This document shows, one piece after another, positions 9,584 through 18,100 of a DNA stretch of 64,000 bases; position 1 is the first letter of the stretch, and each line of letters begins with the position of its first letter. The notes beneath the pieces are model-generated. The model was not told where the DNA came from, made no database searches, and saw only the letters and a list, made by a program, of their open reading frames with translations. Source of the DNA: Cupriavidus agavae (lineage in GTDB: Bacteria > Pseudomonadota > Gammaproteobacteria > Burkholderiales > Burkholderiaceae); contig NZ_SGXM01000001.1 of the NCBI RefSeq assembly GCF_004217045.1, positions 372,001-436,000 on the forward strand, written 5' to 3'. Position numbers and translations under genes: made by a program.

Positions 9584-10876
9584 ATGACGAACCGCAACAC
9601 CCGGCTGTCCACTGTCGCCGACTTCCTGGTCTTTGCCTTTCCCATCCTCGTCCTGTGCGTGCCGCGTGGGGCGGGCGTGTTTCTGGCGGGCGTCGTGGTG
9701 CTGCTGCTGGCCGGGTGGCGCGGCATGGGGCGCGAATGGCGGCATCATGCCGACACGCTGCTGCCGCTGGCGATTGCCGTGTTCGGCTTCCTCGTGGTCT
9801 GCATCGCGTCAAAGTTCTACCACCACACGCCCTGGAACGTCATCGACAACCCCTCCCGGGCGCTGCTGGCCATCCTGACCTGCTGGGCCATCGTGCGGGC
9901 GGCGCCCAACGCCTCGCGCCTGTGGTCCGGTATCACCTGGGGTCTGTGTCTGGCACTGCTGATCGTGCTGTATCAGCGTTTCGGCCTGCACGTTGACCGT
10001 CCCTCGGCGTGGATCCAGCCCATTGCGTTTGCCAACATGGTGGCTGCCCTGGCGCTGGTCGGTTTTGCCCGGCCTGGGCAGGACGCCAGGACGCATGCGG
10101 TCGCCTGGTTCAATGTCCTGTGCGCCGTGCCGATCCTGATGATGAATGGCACCCGGGGCGCGATGGTGGCGATGCTCGTCACGCTGTTCCCGCTGCTGCT
10201 TGTCCGGTACCGGGCGTTCAGCGCACGCATGTTCGTGGCCTCCTGTGGCGGCATCGCGGTCCTGGTGGCTGGCCTGTACCTGTTGCCCGGAAGTCCCGTG
10301 GCCGAGCGTGTGGACAAGGCCGTCTCGGAGGTGCAGCAGTTCGAGCAAGGCAATGCGGAATCGTCGGTCGGCGCGCGCCTGCAGATGTGGGAGATCGGCA
10401 TGGGCTATTTCGCCCAGCACCCGTGGTCGGGTGCCGGGGTCGGGCAGTTTGCGACCATTCTGCATTCGGCGCCGTACTGCTCGGAGCGTACGGAATCGAT
10501 GGTCTGCGTCCTGGAGCACGCCCACAACGATGTCGTGGAGGCTGCTTCGACGACCGGCCTGCCCGGGGTGCTGGTCCTGCTGGGATTGTTCCTGGTGCCT
10601 GCCGTACTGTTCTGGCGCGCATTGCGCGTCTGCCGCGCTGCCGGCAATGAGCGCGGAGAGAGCCTCGGCGGGGCAGGGCTGGCGGTGGTCATGGCCTCGC
10701 TGGTCTGTGGGCTGACCCAGGTGACCATGGCCCATCAGGCCAATATCGTCTTCTACGCAGGAGCGGTGGGCCTGTTGCTCGGCATGGCGGCGCGGGAAGC
10801 GCGCGGCGCCCATGGCCTGGGCGATCGCGGTTCCTTCAAGCCGATGCGGCCAGTCGGCGTCACGCGCAGCGCCTGA
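9584..10876 (+). CDS. O-antigen ligase family membrane protein
   Basis: This polytopic inner-membrane protein of about 430 residues is consistent with WaaL, which joins undecaprenyl-linked O-antigen to the lipid A core on the periplasmic side. About ten to twelve hydrophobic segments are visible, with a long periplasmic loop in the second half containing GMGYFAQHPWSGAGVGQF and then EHAHNDVVEAASTTGLPGV. This H-x-N-D pattern is characteristic of the Wzy_C/O-antigen ligase domain. A frame reaching upstream to a TTG at 9554 exists, but the ATG at 9584 gives a better N-terminus. The context after waaC-waaA fits LPS ligation; an O-antigen polymerase is the main alternative. Confidence 0.85.
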   Translation: MTNRNTRLSTVADFLVFAFPILVLCVPRGAGVFLAGVVVLLLAGWRGMGREWRHHADTLLPLAIAVFGFLVVCIASKFYHHTPWNVIDNPSRALLAILTCWAIVRAAPNASRLWSGITWGLCLALLIVLYQRFGLHVDRPSAWIQPIAFANMVAALALVGFARPGQDARTHAVAWFNVLCAVPILMMNGTRGAMVAMLVTLFPLLLVRYRAFSARMFVASCGGIAVLVAGLYLLPGSPVAERVDKAVSEVQQFEQGNAESSVGARLQMWEIGMGYFAQHPWSGAGVGQFATILHSAPYCSERTESMVCVLEHAHNDVVEAASTTGLPGVLVLLGLFLVPAVLFWRALRVCRAAGNERGESLGGAGLAVVMASLVCGLTQVTMAHQANIVFYAGAVGLLLGMAAREARGAHGLGDRGSFKPMRPVGVTRSA

Positions 10877-10900
10877 CCGTCATGGATGCCGCACAGCGGA

Positions 10901-12358
10901 TCAGCTGCGCGGCGTCAGGCTGGCTCGCCGTCCACCGGCGCCGCGTGCCGGCGCCGCCCCCATCCTCGCCTTCTCCGGCAGCCGGTACATCGCCCCGGCC
11001 TGTTCCGTCAGCAGCGTATTGATCCGCACCACGTCCTCTTCCGACAGCACGCCGGTCGTGGCCTTCAGCCGCATCCCGTTCATGATCGTGTCGTAGCGCG
11101 CCTTGGCCAGGTCCCGGCGCGTGGAGAACAGCTGGGCCTCGGCGTTCAGCACGTCGATGTTGATGCGCACGCCCACTTCATACCCGAGCTGGTTCGATTC
11201 CACCGCGCTCTGGGCCGAGCGTTCGGCCGCTTCGAGCGCCTTGACCTGGGCCAGGCCGTTGAAGACACCCGAGTAGGTCTGGCGGGCCTGCTGGGCGGCG
11301 GTGCGGCGGGCGAATTCGAGGTCGCTGCCGGCCTTGTCGGCCAGGGCGATGGTCTCGCGTACCCGTGACTGGATCTGGCCGCCGGCGTACAGCGGGATGC
11401 TCAGTTGCACGCCGACCACGCCGGAGTTGTAGCGGCTGCCCACGTTGCTGAGCTGCGTGGCGGTGCCCTGGGCGTTGGTATAGCCATAGGACGCCACGAG
11501 GTCGACCGAGGGCAGGTGGCCGGCCTTCGCCTTGCTGGTCTCGCGTTGGGCGATCTCGAAGTTGTAGCCGGCCAGCCCGACCTGCGGGTTCGTCTGCTCG
11601 GCCTGTGCTGCCCAGGCGTTCACGTCCGCCGGCATCGGGCCGGGGATGGCGGCCTCGGGACGCAGGCCCATCAGTTCGTCCACCGGCTTGCCGGTAATCT
11701 GCTGCAGCGTGGCGCGCACCACTTCGAGCGCGCTCTGGGCGGCGATTTCGGTCGAGGTAGCCAGGTCGTAGCGTGCCTGGGCGTCGTTGGCGTCGGTGAT
11801 GGTCGCCGTGCCGACCTCGAAATTGCGCTTGGCCTGTTCCAGCTGTTCGCCGATGGCCTTCTTCTGGGCGCCGGCCAGGTACAGGTTGTCCTGGGCCGCC
11901 AGCACGTCGAAGTAGGCTTGCGAGGCCCGCGTGATCAGGTCGAGCTGCGCCTGCTGGAACGTCACGTCACCCGCCAGCGCGGCCAGTTCGCCCTGCTTGT
12001 AGGTTTCCCAGCGGTCCCAGCGGAACAGCGGCTGCGTCAGTTGCAGCGACCAGGTGTTGGCATTGAAGTAGCGATTGGTGTCGACCGGCGAGCTGTAGTC
12101 CGCCATGGTCCGCTGCGCCCCGGCCGTGCCGGCAACCTGCGGCAGCAGCCCGGCCCGAGCCTGCGGCAACCGTTCGCGCGTGGCCAGCAGTTGCGAGCGG
12201 GCGCTGGCGAACTGGGCGTCATTGGCTTGCGCGTCGTGATAGACCTGCAACAGGTCCGCCGCCGAGGCAAATGGCATGGGAAGCCAGGTCAGCAAGGCAG
12301 CCGCCAGTACCAGGGGTTTCCTGGCCGCGGCGGGCACGGCGGAAAGCGCAAGACTCAT
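10901..12358 (-). CDS. TolC family outer membrane efflux protein
   Basis: This 485-residue protein has a signal peptide (ALLTWLPMPFASA, then cleavage before ADLLQVY) and two repeated outer-membrane efflux domains typical of TolC. Recognisable stretches are YHDAQANDAQFASARSQLLA at the N-terminus of the mature protein, LQLTQPLFRWDRW, and in the second repeat VGVQLSIPLYAGGQIQSRV. It forms the trimeric channel-tunnel of type I secretion or tripartite drug export systems. The genes just upstream on the same strand are a rhodanese, a PIMT-like methyltransferase and a TetR repressor. No inner-membrane pump is encoded nearby, as is usual for a shared TolC. Confidence 0.93.
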   Translation of the reverse strand: MSLALSAVPAAARKPLVLAAALLTWLPMPFASAADLLQVYHDAQANDAQFASARSQLLATRERLPQARAGLLPQVAGTAGAQRTMADYSSPVDTNRYFNANTWSLQLTQPLFRWDRWETYKQGELAALAGDVTFQQAQLDLITRASQAYFDVLAAQDNLYLAGAQKKAIGEQLEQAKRNFEVGTATITDANDAQARYDLATSTEIAAQSALEVVRATLQQITGKPVDELMGLRPEAAIPGPMPADVNAWAAQAEQTNPQVGLAGYNFEIAQRETSKAKAGHLPSVDLVASYGYTNAQGTATQLSNVGSRYNSGVVGVQLSIPLYAGGQIQSRVRETIALADKAGSDLEFARRTAAQQARQTYSGVFNGLAQVKALEAAERSAQSAVESNQLGYEVGVRINIDVLNAEAQLFSTRRDLAKARYDTIMNGMRLKATTGVLSEEDVVRINTLLTEQAGAMYRLPEKARMGAAPARGAGGRRASLTPRS

Positions 12359-12435
12359 GACATCTCCAGCACGGCGGCGCGTTACGCGGCCAATGTTCGG
12401 TTACTGCAACAAGTGATACGACAGCGGCGACTGGC

Positions 12436-12463
12436 GACGGGTCCGGCGCTGGCCGGACCCCGG
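12436..12463 (-). terminator. GC-rich hairpin downstream of rhodanese gene
   Basis: A perfect 9-bp stem (GGGTCCGGC at 12439-12447 and GCCGGACCC at 12452-12460) with a 4-base loop lies directly after the rhodanese stop, before the tolC-like gene. No T-run follows on the minus strand, so it is termination-like or a transcript-stabilising structure rather than a textbook intrinsic terminator. Confidence 0.4.
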
Positions 12464-12468
12464 GACAA

Positions 12469-12792
12469 CTAGTATTGCGGGACGGACGGATCGACCTGGG
12501 TCGCCCAGGCGTGGATGCCGCCGGTCAGGTTGTAGACCTTCGCGTATCCCTGGCGCTCCAGGAACGCGGCCACCTGCATGCTGCGCGCGCCGTGGTGGCA
12601 GATGCACACGATCTCGGCGTCCTCGTCGATATCGTTCAGGCGGGCCGGAATCTGGCCCATCGGGATATGCGTGATGCCGGGCATGGCGGCGGTGCGGATC
12701 TCGAGATCCTCGCGCACGTCGAGCAGCACCGGCCTGGCGCGGCCGGCGTCGGCCAGCCACTGTGCCAGTTCGGGAGCGGTAATTACCTGCAT
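12469..12792 (-). CDS. Rhodanese-like domain protein
   Basis: This 107-residue single-domain rhodanese resembles GlpE. Family members carry sulfane sulfur on an active-site cysteine. Here the active loop reads CHHGARS with the nucleophile at Cys65, and a neighbouring Cys63 (VCIC) is present. The family motif RPVLLDVRED lies near residue 20. The sequence supports a cytoplasmic sulfurtransferase; the donor and acceptor are unknown. It lies 13 bases from the end of the PIMT-like gene on the same strand, within a tetR-pcm-rhodanese-tolC string. Confidence 0.9.
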   Translation of the reverse strand: MQVITAPELAQWLADAGRARPVLLDVREDLEIRTAAMPGITHIPMGQIPARLNDIDEDAEIVCICHHGARSMQVAAFLERQGYAKVYNLTGGIHAWATQVDPSVPQY

Positions 12793-12805
12793 GGCCGTTT
12801 CCCGA

Positions 12806-13459
12806 TCAGAACTTGAAGCGCGACGGCTGGGAGGCGCCCTGCAGCGGGCGGGCCAGCGTTTCGAACAGGTTCACCACCTTGTAGTCGGTCTCCGACACGC
12901 GCGTGATCAGGCGCGCTTCCATCACCGGCGCGGTGCCGACGATGGCCACGATGCGCCCGCCCACCTTGACCTGCGACAGGATCGAAGCGGGCAGCTCGGG
13001 CACCGATGCCGACACGCAGATCACGTCATAGGGCGCCGCCACGGCCCAGCCGTCGGCCGCGTTGCCTTCGGCAACCTCGACATTGGTCACGCCGGCATTG
13101 GCCAGGTTCTGGCGCGCCAGTTCCACGAGTTCGGGGCGGATTTCCACGCTCAGCACGTGGCGGGCGCGGTTGGCCAGCAGGGCGGCCATGTAGCCGGAAC
13201 CGGCGCCGATTTCCAGCACGTTCTCGTGCTTGCGCACGTTCAGGTCCTGCAGCAGGCGGGCCTCGACGCGCGGGGGCAGCATGTTCTCGCCGCCGGGCAG
13301 CGGAATCTCCATATCCACGAAGGCGAGCGCGGCGTAAGCCTGCGGCACGAACTGCTCGCGCTTGACCACGGCCAGCAGGTCCAGGATTTCCTGGTCCAGC
13401 ACGTCCCATGGGCGGATTTGCTGTTCGATCATGTTGAATCGGGCTTGTTCGAGGTCCAT
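12806..13459 (-). CDS. Protein-L-isoaspartate O-methyltransferase family protein
   Basis: I chose the ATG at 13459 (MDLEQARFNMIEQQIRPWDV), preceded by GGAAAGG as ribosome binding site, rather than the longer open frame. The 217-residue product shows the SAM-dependent methyltransferase motif ENVLEIGAGSGYMAALLA and the LPPRVEARLLQDLNV segment of the PIMT family, whose classic role is repair of damaged aspartate residues. The usual active-site Thr-Ser pair of true Pcm proteins is replaced: the loop reads PLPGGENMLPPRV. It may therefore be the PIMT-like paralogue common in Burkholderiales rather than the repair enzyme itself. Confidence 0.85.
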   Translation of the reverse strand: MDLEQARFNMIEQQIRPWDVLDQEILDLLAVVKREQFVPQAYAALAFVDMEIPLPGGENMLPPRVEARLLQDLNVRKHENVLEIGAGSGYMAALLANRARHVLSVEIRPELVELARQNLANAGVTNVEVAEGNAADGWAVAAPYDVICVSASVPELPASILSQVKVGGRIVAIVGTAPVMEARLITRVSETDYKVVNLFETLARPLQGASQPSRFKF

Positions 13460-13697
13460 CTTGCCTTTCCTTCCAGATACTTGCGGGGGTGCGATGCCGC
13501 GCGAGTGTTGCCTCGCCGCCAGCGCTGTCATTCGTTCCATGCCGGGCGCGCCCCGTCCGGGCTGGCCGCCAGGGCGGCGATCGGCCGGGAAGTTGCGCAA
13601 AAGCCCGCTATTTTACTCCGACGCGCCGCGCCGGCAGCCAAGTCCGTGAGCGGCGTTGCGCGGTGGCACGCCGCCCGGCCAAAAAACGCTCCGGCTG

Positions 13698-14468
13698 TCA
13701 TGCCTGGCCGTCCTCGGGGTCGTCTTGTGACGATTGCGCCGCACGTTCGGCCATCAGTTCGTCGCGGATGCGTTCCCAGACGTAGGGACCCTGCTGCGCA
13801 GGCAGCGGGGTGTCGCGTGCAGGGCCGGTAGTCAGGCCGAACAGCAGCATTTGCAACAACTGGTCGATGAATGCATCGGGGTCGATCGCCGGCATGTTGA
13901 CCTGGCTGAACGACTGGCGCCAGAGCATCAGGAACACGAGGGGCGCGCAGAGCAGCGTGGTGGACGGATTGGCCGGCACGTCGCGGAACTCGCCGCGCGC
14001 CACGCCACGCGCCAGTACACGCGCAAAAATGGCGTCGCCGGGGCCCATGACCTCGTCCTGGTAGAACTGGGCGATATCGGGAAAATTGCCGGATTCGGCG
14101 ATGATCAGCTTGGTCAGGCCAGCCACGCGGGTGGAGCCAATCAGCCCCCACCAGCCCAGCAGCAGTTCGCGCAGCAGTTCCGGCGTGGTCCCCTCGTAGG
14201 TATCGACGAGGTCGGTACCGCGCGCCAGCGCCGGCACCATGTTCTCGCGGACCACTGACTTGAACAGCTCTTCCTTGTTGGCGAAGTACAGGTAGACCGT
14301 GCCTTTAGACACCCCGGCGGCGGCGGCCACGTCTTCGAGACGGGTGGCCGCGTAGCCGCGCTCCACGAACAGGTCCAGCGCGGCCGCCACCAGTTCCTGC
14401 GGACGCGCGGCCTTGCGCCGGCTCCAGCGCCGGGTGTCGGATTCGTTCTTGGGCAGGGCAGGGGTCAC
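13698..14468 (-). CDS. TetR/AcrR family transcriptional regulator
   Basis: This repressor of about 256 residues starts at a GTG (14468). The N-terminal helix-turn-helix is clear at about residues 42-62: TRLEDVAAAAGVSKGTVYLY followed by FANKEELF. The C-terminal ligand-binding domain is of the AcrR type (ESGNFPDIAQFYQDEVMGPG). The frame stays open upstream to 14648, but that extension crosses the operator and has no conserved features. It is the first gene of the leftward set ending in a TolC channel, so it plausibly controls export. A palindrome 44 bases upstream suggests autoregulation. Confidence 0.9.
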   Translation of the reverse strand: MTPALPKNESDTRRWSRRKAARPQELVAAALDLFVERGYAATRLEDVAAAAGVSKGTVYLYFANKEELFKSVVRENMVPALARGTDLVDTYEGTTPELLRELLLGWWGLIGSTRVAGLTKLIIAESGNFPDIAQFYQDEVMGPGDAIFARVLARGVARGEFRDVPANPSTTLLCAPLVFLMLWRQSFSQVNMPAIDPDAFIDQLLQMLLFGLTTGPARDTPLPAQQGPYVWERIRDELMAERAAQSSQDDPEDGQA

Positions 14469-14507
14469 TGGATGACGGTGCGGCGCCAGGCAGGCGCGCA
14501 ATGCGTT

Positions 14508-14529
14508 AATAACTGGTCGGTCAGTAATG
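14508..14529. promoter_or_regulatory. Probable TetR operator
   Basis: An imperfect palindrome, ACTGGTCGGTCAGT (14512-14525), with TAA/TTA flanks sits 44 bases upstream of the tetR GTG. ACTG and CAGT arms around a GTCGGT centre resemble known TetR/AcrR operators. The position suggests autoregulation of the tetR-tolC string; the binding itself is inference. Confidence 0.55.
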
Positions 14530-14721
14530 TAGAGGACAGCCCGCACGCGGTCAAGCCGCCACAGCCGCCGGACTTGCGCCGTCCTGATTCTCTGGCGCCT
14601 GTGACGCAACTGTGACGCACGTGTTGCGCTTTGTTTCAGGTCGGCCATACCGGGTCAGGCACAATGGGCGCCTGCTTTTTGCGGGCGTGACGTGATTGAC
14701 GGCGTCCGACGATGAACCTTG

Positions 14722-15009
14722 ATGATGTCCTGCGAGTCTGATTCCACTTGCCGCCCCGGATGTGGCGCGTGCTGCATAGCGCCCTCGATTACTTCCGCCC
14801 TGCCCGGCATGCCGCACGGCAAGGCGGCCGGCGAGCCCTGCGCGCAGTTGCTGCCTGACATGCGTTGCGGCGTCTTCGGGCAGCCGCAGCGCCCGGGCTT
14901 CTGCGGCGGGCTGCGGCCCTCGGCCGAGATGTGCGGGGAGTCGCGCGAGGCGGCCCTGGTCTGGCTGACCCGGCTCGAGCACGCCACCGCGCCGGCCCCT
15001 GTTCCTTGA
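14722..15009 (+). CDS. YkgJ family cysteine cluster protein
   Basis: This small cysteine-rich protein of about 95 residues has eight cysteines within its first 75 residues. Its core pattern [16 protein letters not shown] followed by [15 protein letters not shown] and PGFCGG is that of the YkgJ-type zinc/iron-chelating cysteine cluster family. It probably binds Zn or an Fe-S cluster in the cytoplasm; no reaction is known for the family. I prefer one of the paired ATGs at 14722/14725. It is followed after 13 bases by a lipoprotein gene in the same direction. Confidence 0.8.
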   Translation: MMSCESDSTCRPGCGACCIAPSITSALPGMPHGKAAGEPCAQLLPDMRCGVFGQPQRPGFCGGLRPSAEMCGESREAALVWLTRLEHATAPAPVP

Positions 15010-15022
15010 TGGAGATCGATGC

Positions 15023-15589
15023 ATGATCGTTCTGACGCGCCGGCGCTGGCTGGCCGTGGCCGCGGCAAGTGCCGCGGCGGCCGGGCTGGGCCTGGCCGGT
15101 TGCAGCGCATTGCGCAGCGAGTACACGTTTTCCCAGGACCAGCTCCAATCGGCGCTCGAACGCAAGTTCCCGTTCAACAAGCGCTATATGGAACTGTTCG
15201 ATATCCAGCTGGCCAATCCGCGTCTGGCGCTCGATTCCACCCGGAACCGCGTGACGGTGACATTTGACGCCACGGTGGATAACCGGTTGTTCTTCCGCCA
15301 GCCGCTGACCGGACGCTTCGCGCTGGACAGTGCACTGCGCTATGACCCGCCGAGCCATTCGCTCGTGCTGCAGGACCCCGAAGTGCGGCAGTTCGACGTC
15401 CAGGGATTGCCGGGCCAGTTCGCCCGGCAGCTCAACGCGCTGGGCGGCATTCTGTCGGAACAGTTGCTGCAGGATTATCCGCTCTATACATTCAAGCCTG
15501 AACAGCTGCGGCTGGCGGGCAGCAGCGTGGAGCCCGGTACAATCACGGTCCTGCCTGACGGTATCAACGTCAAGATCAACCGGCCGTAA
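15023..15589 (+). CDS. DUF1439 (YceB-like) lipoprotein
   Basis: This 188-residue protein has a lipoprotein signal peptide ending GLGLAGC (lipid on Cys27). The rest resembles the YceB/DUF1439 family of tubular lipid-binding-like folds (FSQDQLQSALERKFPFNKRY at the mature N-terminus). An arginine pair in the N-region and TRRRWLAVAAAS resemble a twin-arginine leader, but the pattern is not strict. Function is unknown. It lies between the cysteine-cluster protein and uppP, all rightward, and may share their transcript. Confidence 0.8.
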   Translation: MIVLTRRRWLAVAAASAAAAGLGLAGCSALRSEYTFSQDQLQSALERKFPFNKRYMELFDIQLANPRLALDSTRNRVTVTFDATVDNRLFFRQPLTGRFALDSALRYDPPSHSLVLQDPEVRQFDVQGLPGQFARQLNALGGILSEQLLQDYPLYTFKPEQLRLAGSSVEPGTITVLPDGINVKINRP

Positions 15590-15678
15590 TTCCAGACGAA
15601 CAATAATGGCGATGCGCCAATGGTGTATCGCTGGCGGAGTTCCGCTTCGCCTTTTCGCGCCTACTTTTTAGAGTCCAT

Positions 15679-16560
15679 ATGGATATTGCCCTCGCACTCA
15701 AGGCTGTCATTCTCGGGATCGTCGAAGGTCTGACTGAATTCCTGCCCATTTCCAGCACCGGCCACCTGATTCTCGCGGGCCAGTTGCTTGATTTCAACGA
15801 CGAAAAGGGCAAGATTTTCGAGATCGTGATCCAGTTCGGTGCGATCCTCGCCGTCTGCTGGGAATTCCGCAAGCGCATCGCCACGGCAGTGGGCGGGCTG
15901 GCTTCCGATCCGCTCCAGCAACGTTTTGCCATCAACGTGGTCATCGCCACGCTGCCGGCCATCGTGCTGGCATTCGTGTTCGGCAAATGGATCAAGGCCC
16001 ATCTGTTCAACCCGATCTCGGTCGCCCTGGCCTTTATCGTCGGTGGCGTGGTGATCCTCTGGGCCGAATGGCGCGAGGCACGGCGCGGCATGGTGTCGCA
16101 TCCGCAGGGCAATGCGCTGCTCGAAGCCGCCAAGGCTGGCGCGCCGCGCATCGAATCGATCGACGACCTGAACTGGCGCGATGCGCTGAAAGTGGGTTTT
16201 GCCCAGTGTTTCGCGCTGGTGCCGGGTACGTCGCGCTCGGGCGCGACGATTATCGGCGGCATGCTGTTTGGCCTGTCGCGCCAGGTGGCCACGGAGTTTT
16301 CGTTCTTCCTGGCGATTCCCGTGATTTTCGGGGCAACGGTCTACGAACTGTACAAGGCCCGCGCGCTGCTTTCCGCCGACGATTTTGGCATTTTCGGCAT
16401 CGGCTTCGTCTTCGCGTTCCTGTCGGCGTTCCTGTGCGTGCGCTGGCTGCTGCGATTTGTCGCCACGCACGATTTCAAGCCGTTCGCGTGGTACCGCATC
16501 GCATTTGGCCTGATCGTGCTGGTGACGGCCTGGACCGGCATGGTGGCGTGGCACGCCTGA
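15679..16560 (+). CDS. uppP: Undecaprenyl-diphosphatase
   Basis: UppP (BacA) dephosphorylates undecaprenyl pyrophosphate so the carrier lipid can be reused for peptidoglycan, O-antigen and other polymers; overexpression gives bacitracin resistance. The 293-residue, highly hydrophobic protein shows the two signature motifs: [20 protein letters not shown] near residue 15 (catalytic Glu and Ser-Ser-Thr-Gly-His) and [20 protein letters not shown] near residue 180 (PGxSRSG with the catalytic arginine). The length is slightly above the usual 270, as in other beta-proteobacteria. A strong intrinsic terminator follows the stop. Confidence 0.96.
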   Translation: MDIALALKAVILGIVEGLTEFLPISSTGHLILAGQLLDFNDEKGKIFEIVIQFGAILAVCWEFRKRIATAVGGLASDPLQQRFAINVVIATLPAIVLAFVFGKWIKAHLFNPISVALAFIVGGVVILWAEWREARRGMVSHPQGNALLEAAKAGAPRIESIDDLNWRDALKVGFAQCFALVPGTSRSGATIIGGMLFGLSRQVATEFSFFLAIPVIFGATVYELYKARALLSADDFGIFGIGFVFAFLSAFLCVRWLLRFVATHDFKPFAWYRIAFGLIVLVTAWTGMVAWHA

Positions 16561-16579
16561 TTCCCTGACCCGGAATAAA

Positions 16580-16606
16580 CGAAGGGGGCCGGTTGGCCCC
16601 CTTTGT
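16580..16606. terminator. Bidirectional intrinsic terminator between uppP and trmB
   Basis: A perfect 9-bp stem, AAGGGGGCC (16582-16590) and GGCCCCCTT (16595-16603), has a 4-base GGTT loop and is followed by TTTG on the plus strand. It lies between the convergent uppP and trmB genes and can serve both. Confidence 0.8.
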
Positions 16607-17394
16607 CATTGTTTGCGGAACACCACGTCCCAGACTCCGTGACCGAGCCGTAATCCGCGTTTCTCGAACTTGGTGACCGGCCGATAATCGGGACGCTCGG
16701 CAAAACCGCCGTCAGCCTGCGACGTGTTCTTCAGCGTCGGCTCGCCCGACAGCACCTCGACCATCTGGTGGGCGTATTCCTCCCAGTCGGTGGCGCAATG
16801 GATATAGCCGCCCGGCTTGAGCCGGCTGGCCAGCAGCTTGACCAGCGGCGGCTGCACCAGCCGGCGCTTGTTGTGCCGTTTCTTGTGCCACGGATCGGGG
16901 AAGAAGATATGCACGCCGTCGAGGCATTCCTCGGTCAGCATGTGGGCGATGACCTCGACCGCGTCGTGGTTCATGATCCGCACATTCTCCAGCGACCGCT
17001 CGCCGATCAGCTTCAGCAGCGCGCCAACACCGGGTTCGTGCACCTCGCAGCCCAGGAAATTGTCGTCGGGCCGCACCCCGGCGATATGCGCCGTGGTCTC
17101 GCCCATGCCGAAGCCGATTTCCAGGATCGACGGCGCCTGGCGGCCGAAGGTAGCCGCCCAGTCAAGCGGCTGCGGCTGGTAGGGCACGATGAACTTCGGC
17201 CCCAGATCGTCAATGGCCCGCTGCTGCCCCGTGGAGGTACGACCCGCGCGCCGCACGAACGAGCGGATTCGCCGCGGATGCGCGACATCCTTGCCGGCGC
17301 CGGCCTCGGCGTGGGCCGCGTCTGGAGTCTGTTGCGGGTCGCCGTCGGCGTCATCGCCCGGCAGCGTGTCGGAATGGGTATCTTGGGGAAGCAT
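16606..17394 (-). CDS. trmB: tRNA (guanine-N7-)-methyltransferase
   Basis: TrmB makes m7G46 in the variable loop of many tRNAs. The 262-residue product has a poorly conserved, acidic N-terminal tail of about 60 residues, then the SAM-binding motif [17 protein letters not shown], the [10 protein letters not shown] segment, and the strongly diagnostic [20 protein letters not shown]. These leave little doubt about identity. It is convergent with uppP. A tRNA-Gly gene lies just upstream on the same strand. Confidence 0.96.
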   Translation of the reverse strand: MLPQDTHSDTLPGDDADGDPQQTPDAAHAEAGAGKDVAHPRRIRSFVRRAGRTSTGQQRAIDDLGPKFIVPYQPQPLDWAATFGRQAPSILEIGFGMGETTAHIAGVRPDDNFLGCEVHEPGVGALLKLIGERSLENVRIMNHDAVEVIAHMLTEECLDGVHIFFPDPWHKKRHNKRRLVQPPLVKLLASRLKPGGYIHCATDWEEYAHQMVEVLSGEPTLKNTSQADGGFAERPDYRPVTKFEKRGLRLGHGVWDVVFRKQ

Positions 17395-17477
17395 GGCAAC
17401 AAAAAACCGCCGGGCGATTGCCGGTCATCGGTCGACCGGGTGCCAGAGGCGGTTTGTGGCGATTTGTCAGTGGAAGG

Positions 17478-17552
17478 TGGAGCGGGCGATGGGAATCGAA
17501 CCCACGTCTTTAGCTTGGGAAGCTAAGGTAATGGCCATTATACGACGCCCGC
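17478..17552 (-). tRNA. tRNA-Gly (anticodon CCC)
   Basis: The cloverleaf can be drawn by hand on the minus strand. The acceptor arms GCGGGCG and CGCCCGC pair. The anticodon stem TTAGC/GCTAA closes the loop TTCCCAA, giving anticodon CCC. The T-arm is GTGGG-TTCGATT-CCCAT-like. A T discriminator is followed by an encoded CCA at 17480-17478. The D-arm contains ATAATGGCCATTA, as in other glycine tRNAs. Confidence 0.95.
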
Positions 17553-17571
17553 TATGGCTTACTGGGGGCGG

Positions 17572-17577
17572 ATTGTA
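17572..17577 (-). promoter_or_regulatory. -10 element of tRNA-Gly promoter
   Basis: TACAAT on the minus strand lies about 20 bases before the tRNA 5' end, well placed as a -10 box. No good -35 match stands at 16-18 bases spacing. The surrounding bases are a GC-rich stretch of the type that often marks stable RNA promoters. Confidence 0.4.
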
Positions 17578-17609
17578 GCATGGCTGCGCCGGGATGCCCC
17601 CCGCCCCCC

Positions 17610-18038
17610 TCACAGCACGCTGCGCGCGAGAAAGAACGTTGCGGCCACCAGTGCCGAGCCGAATCCCGTGACGAAAGTCACCAGGCGCCAGGTCTGGCCG
17701 TTCAGTGCCGCGTGGAGGTCGGCCTTGGTGGCGGTGTCGTCGAGCCGCGCCTCGATGCGCGCCACCTTGTTCTCGATATTGCCGAGCCGGGTGTCGATCT
17801 GGTCGACCTTGGCCTTGACGCGGTCCAGCCGGTGGTCCAGCCCGTCGGTGCGGGTCTCGACGCCGGCGAGACGCCGGTCGAGGATGCCAAACCGTTCCAG
17901 CATCTGTTCGCGCACCGCGCAGAGCTTCGCGTCGAGCGCGCCGAACTGGCGGCCGATCGATTCGGCCCAGCCGTTGGTTGTGGCCGGTGCGCCGAGCGCG
18001 CCGCCGCCCCGAATGTCCATGCTCTTTTCCATTCTCAT
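17610..18038 (-). CDS. Small coiled-coil protein with C-terminal membrane anchor
   Basis: Hypothetical protein of about 142 residues, starting at the ATG at 18038, which has GAGGGG just upstream. The middle is a long heptad-patterned coiled coil with a repeating theme (LDRRLAGVETRTDGLDHRLD, then VKAKVDQIDTRLGNIENKVA, then IEARLDDTATKADLHA). It ends in one hydrophobic helix (LVTFVTGFGSALVAATFFLA) with the last residues outside. This tail-anchored layout resembles small DUF1640-like or phage-associated proteins, but I do not recognise the family with certainty. It probably oligomerises at the inner membrane. It is divergent from the next small gene. Confidence 0.7.
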   Translation of the reverse strand: MRMEKSMDIRGGGALGAPATTNGWAESIGRQFGALDAKLCAVREQMLERFGILDRRLAGVETRTDGLDHRLDRVKAKVDQIDTRLGNIENKVARIEARLDDTATKADLHAALNGQTWRLVTFVTGFGSALVAATFFLARSVL

Positions 18039-18100
18039 CTGACCCCTCAAGTCTTTTCCGGGCGCACAATGGTTGTCGCCGATCAACAATCGCCCCCATC

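Noticed and set aside
9546..9587. A 13-codon frame (MTGCGGRVPYRCL) just before the O-antigen ligase as a leader peptide
   Set aside because: It has no regulatory codon run and no attenuator hairpins; its overlap with the ligase start may be chance.
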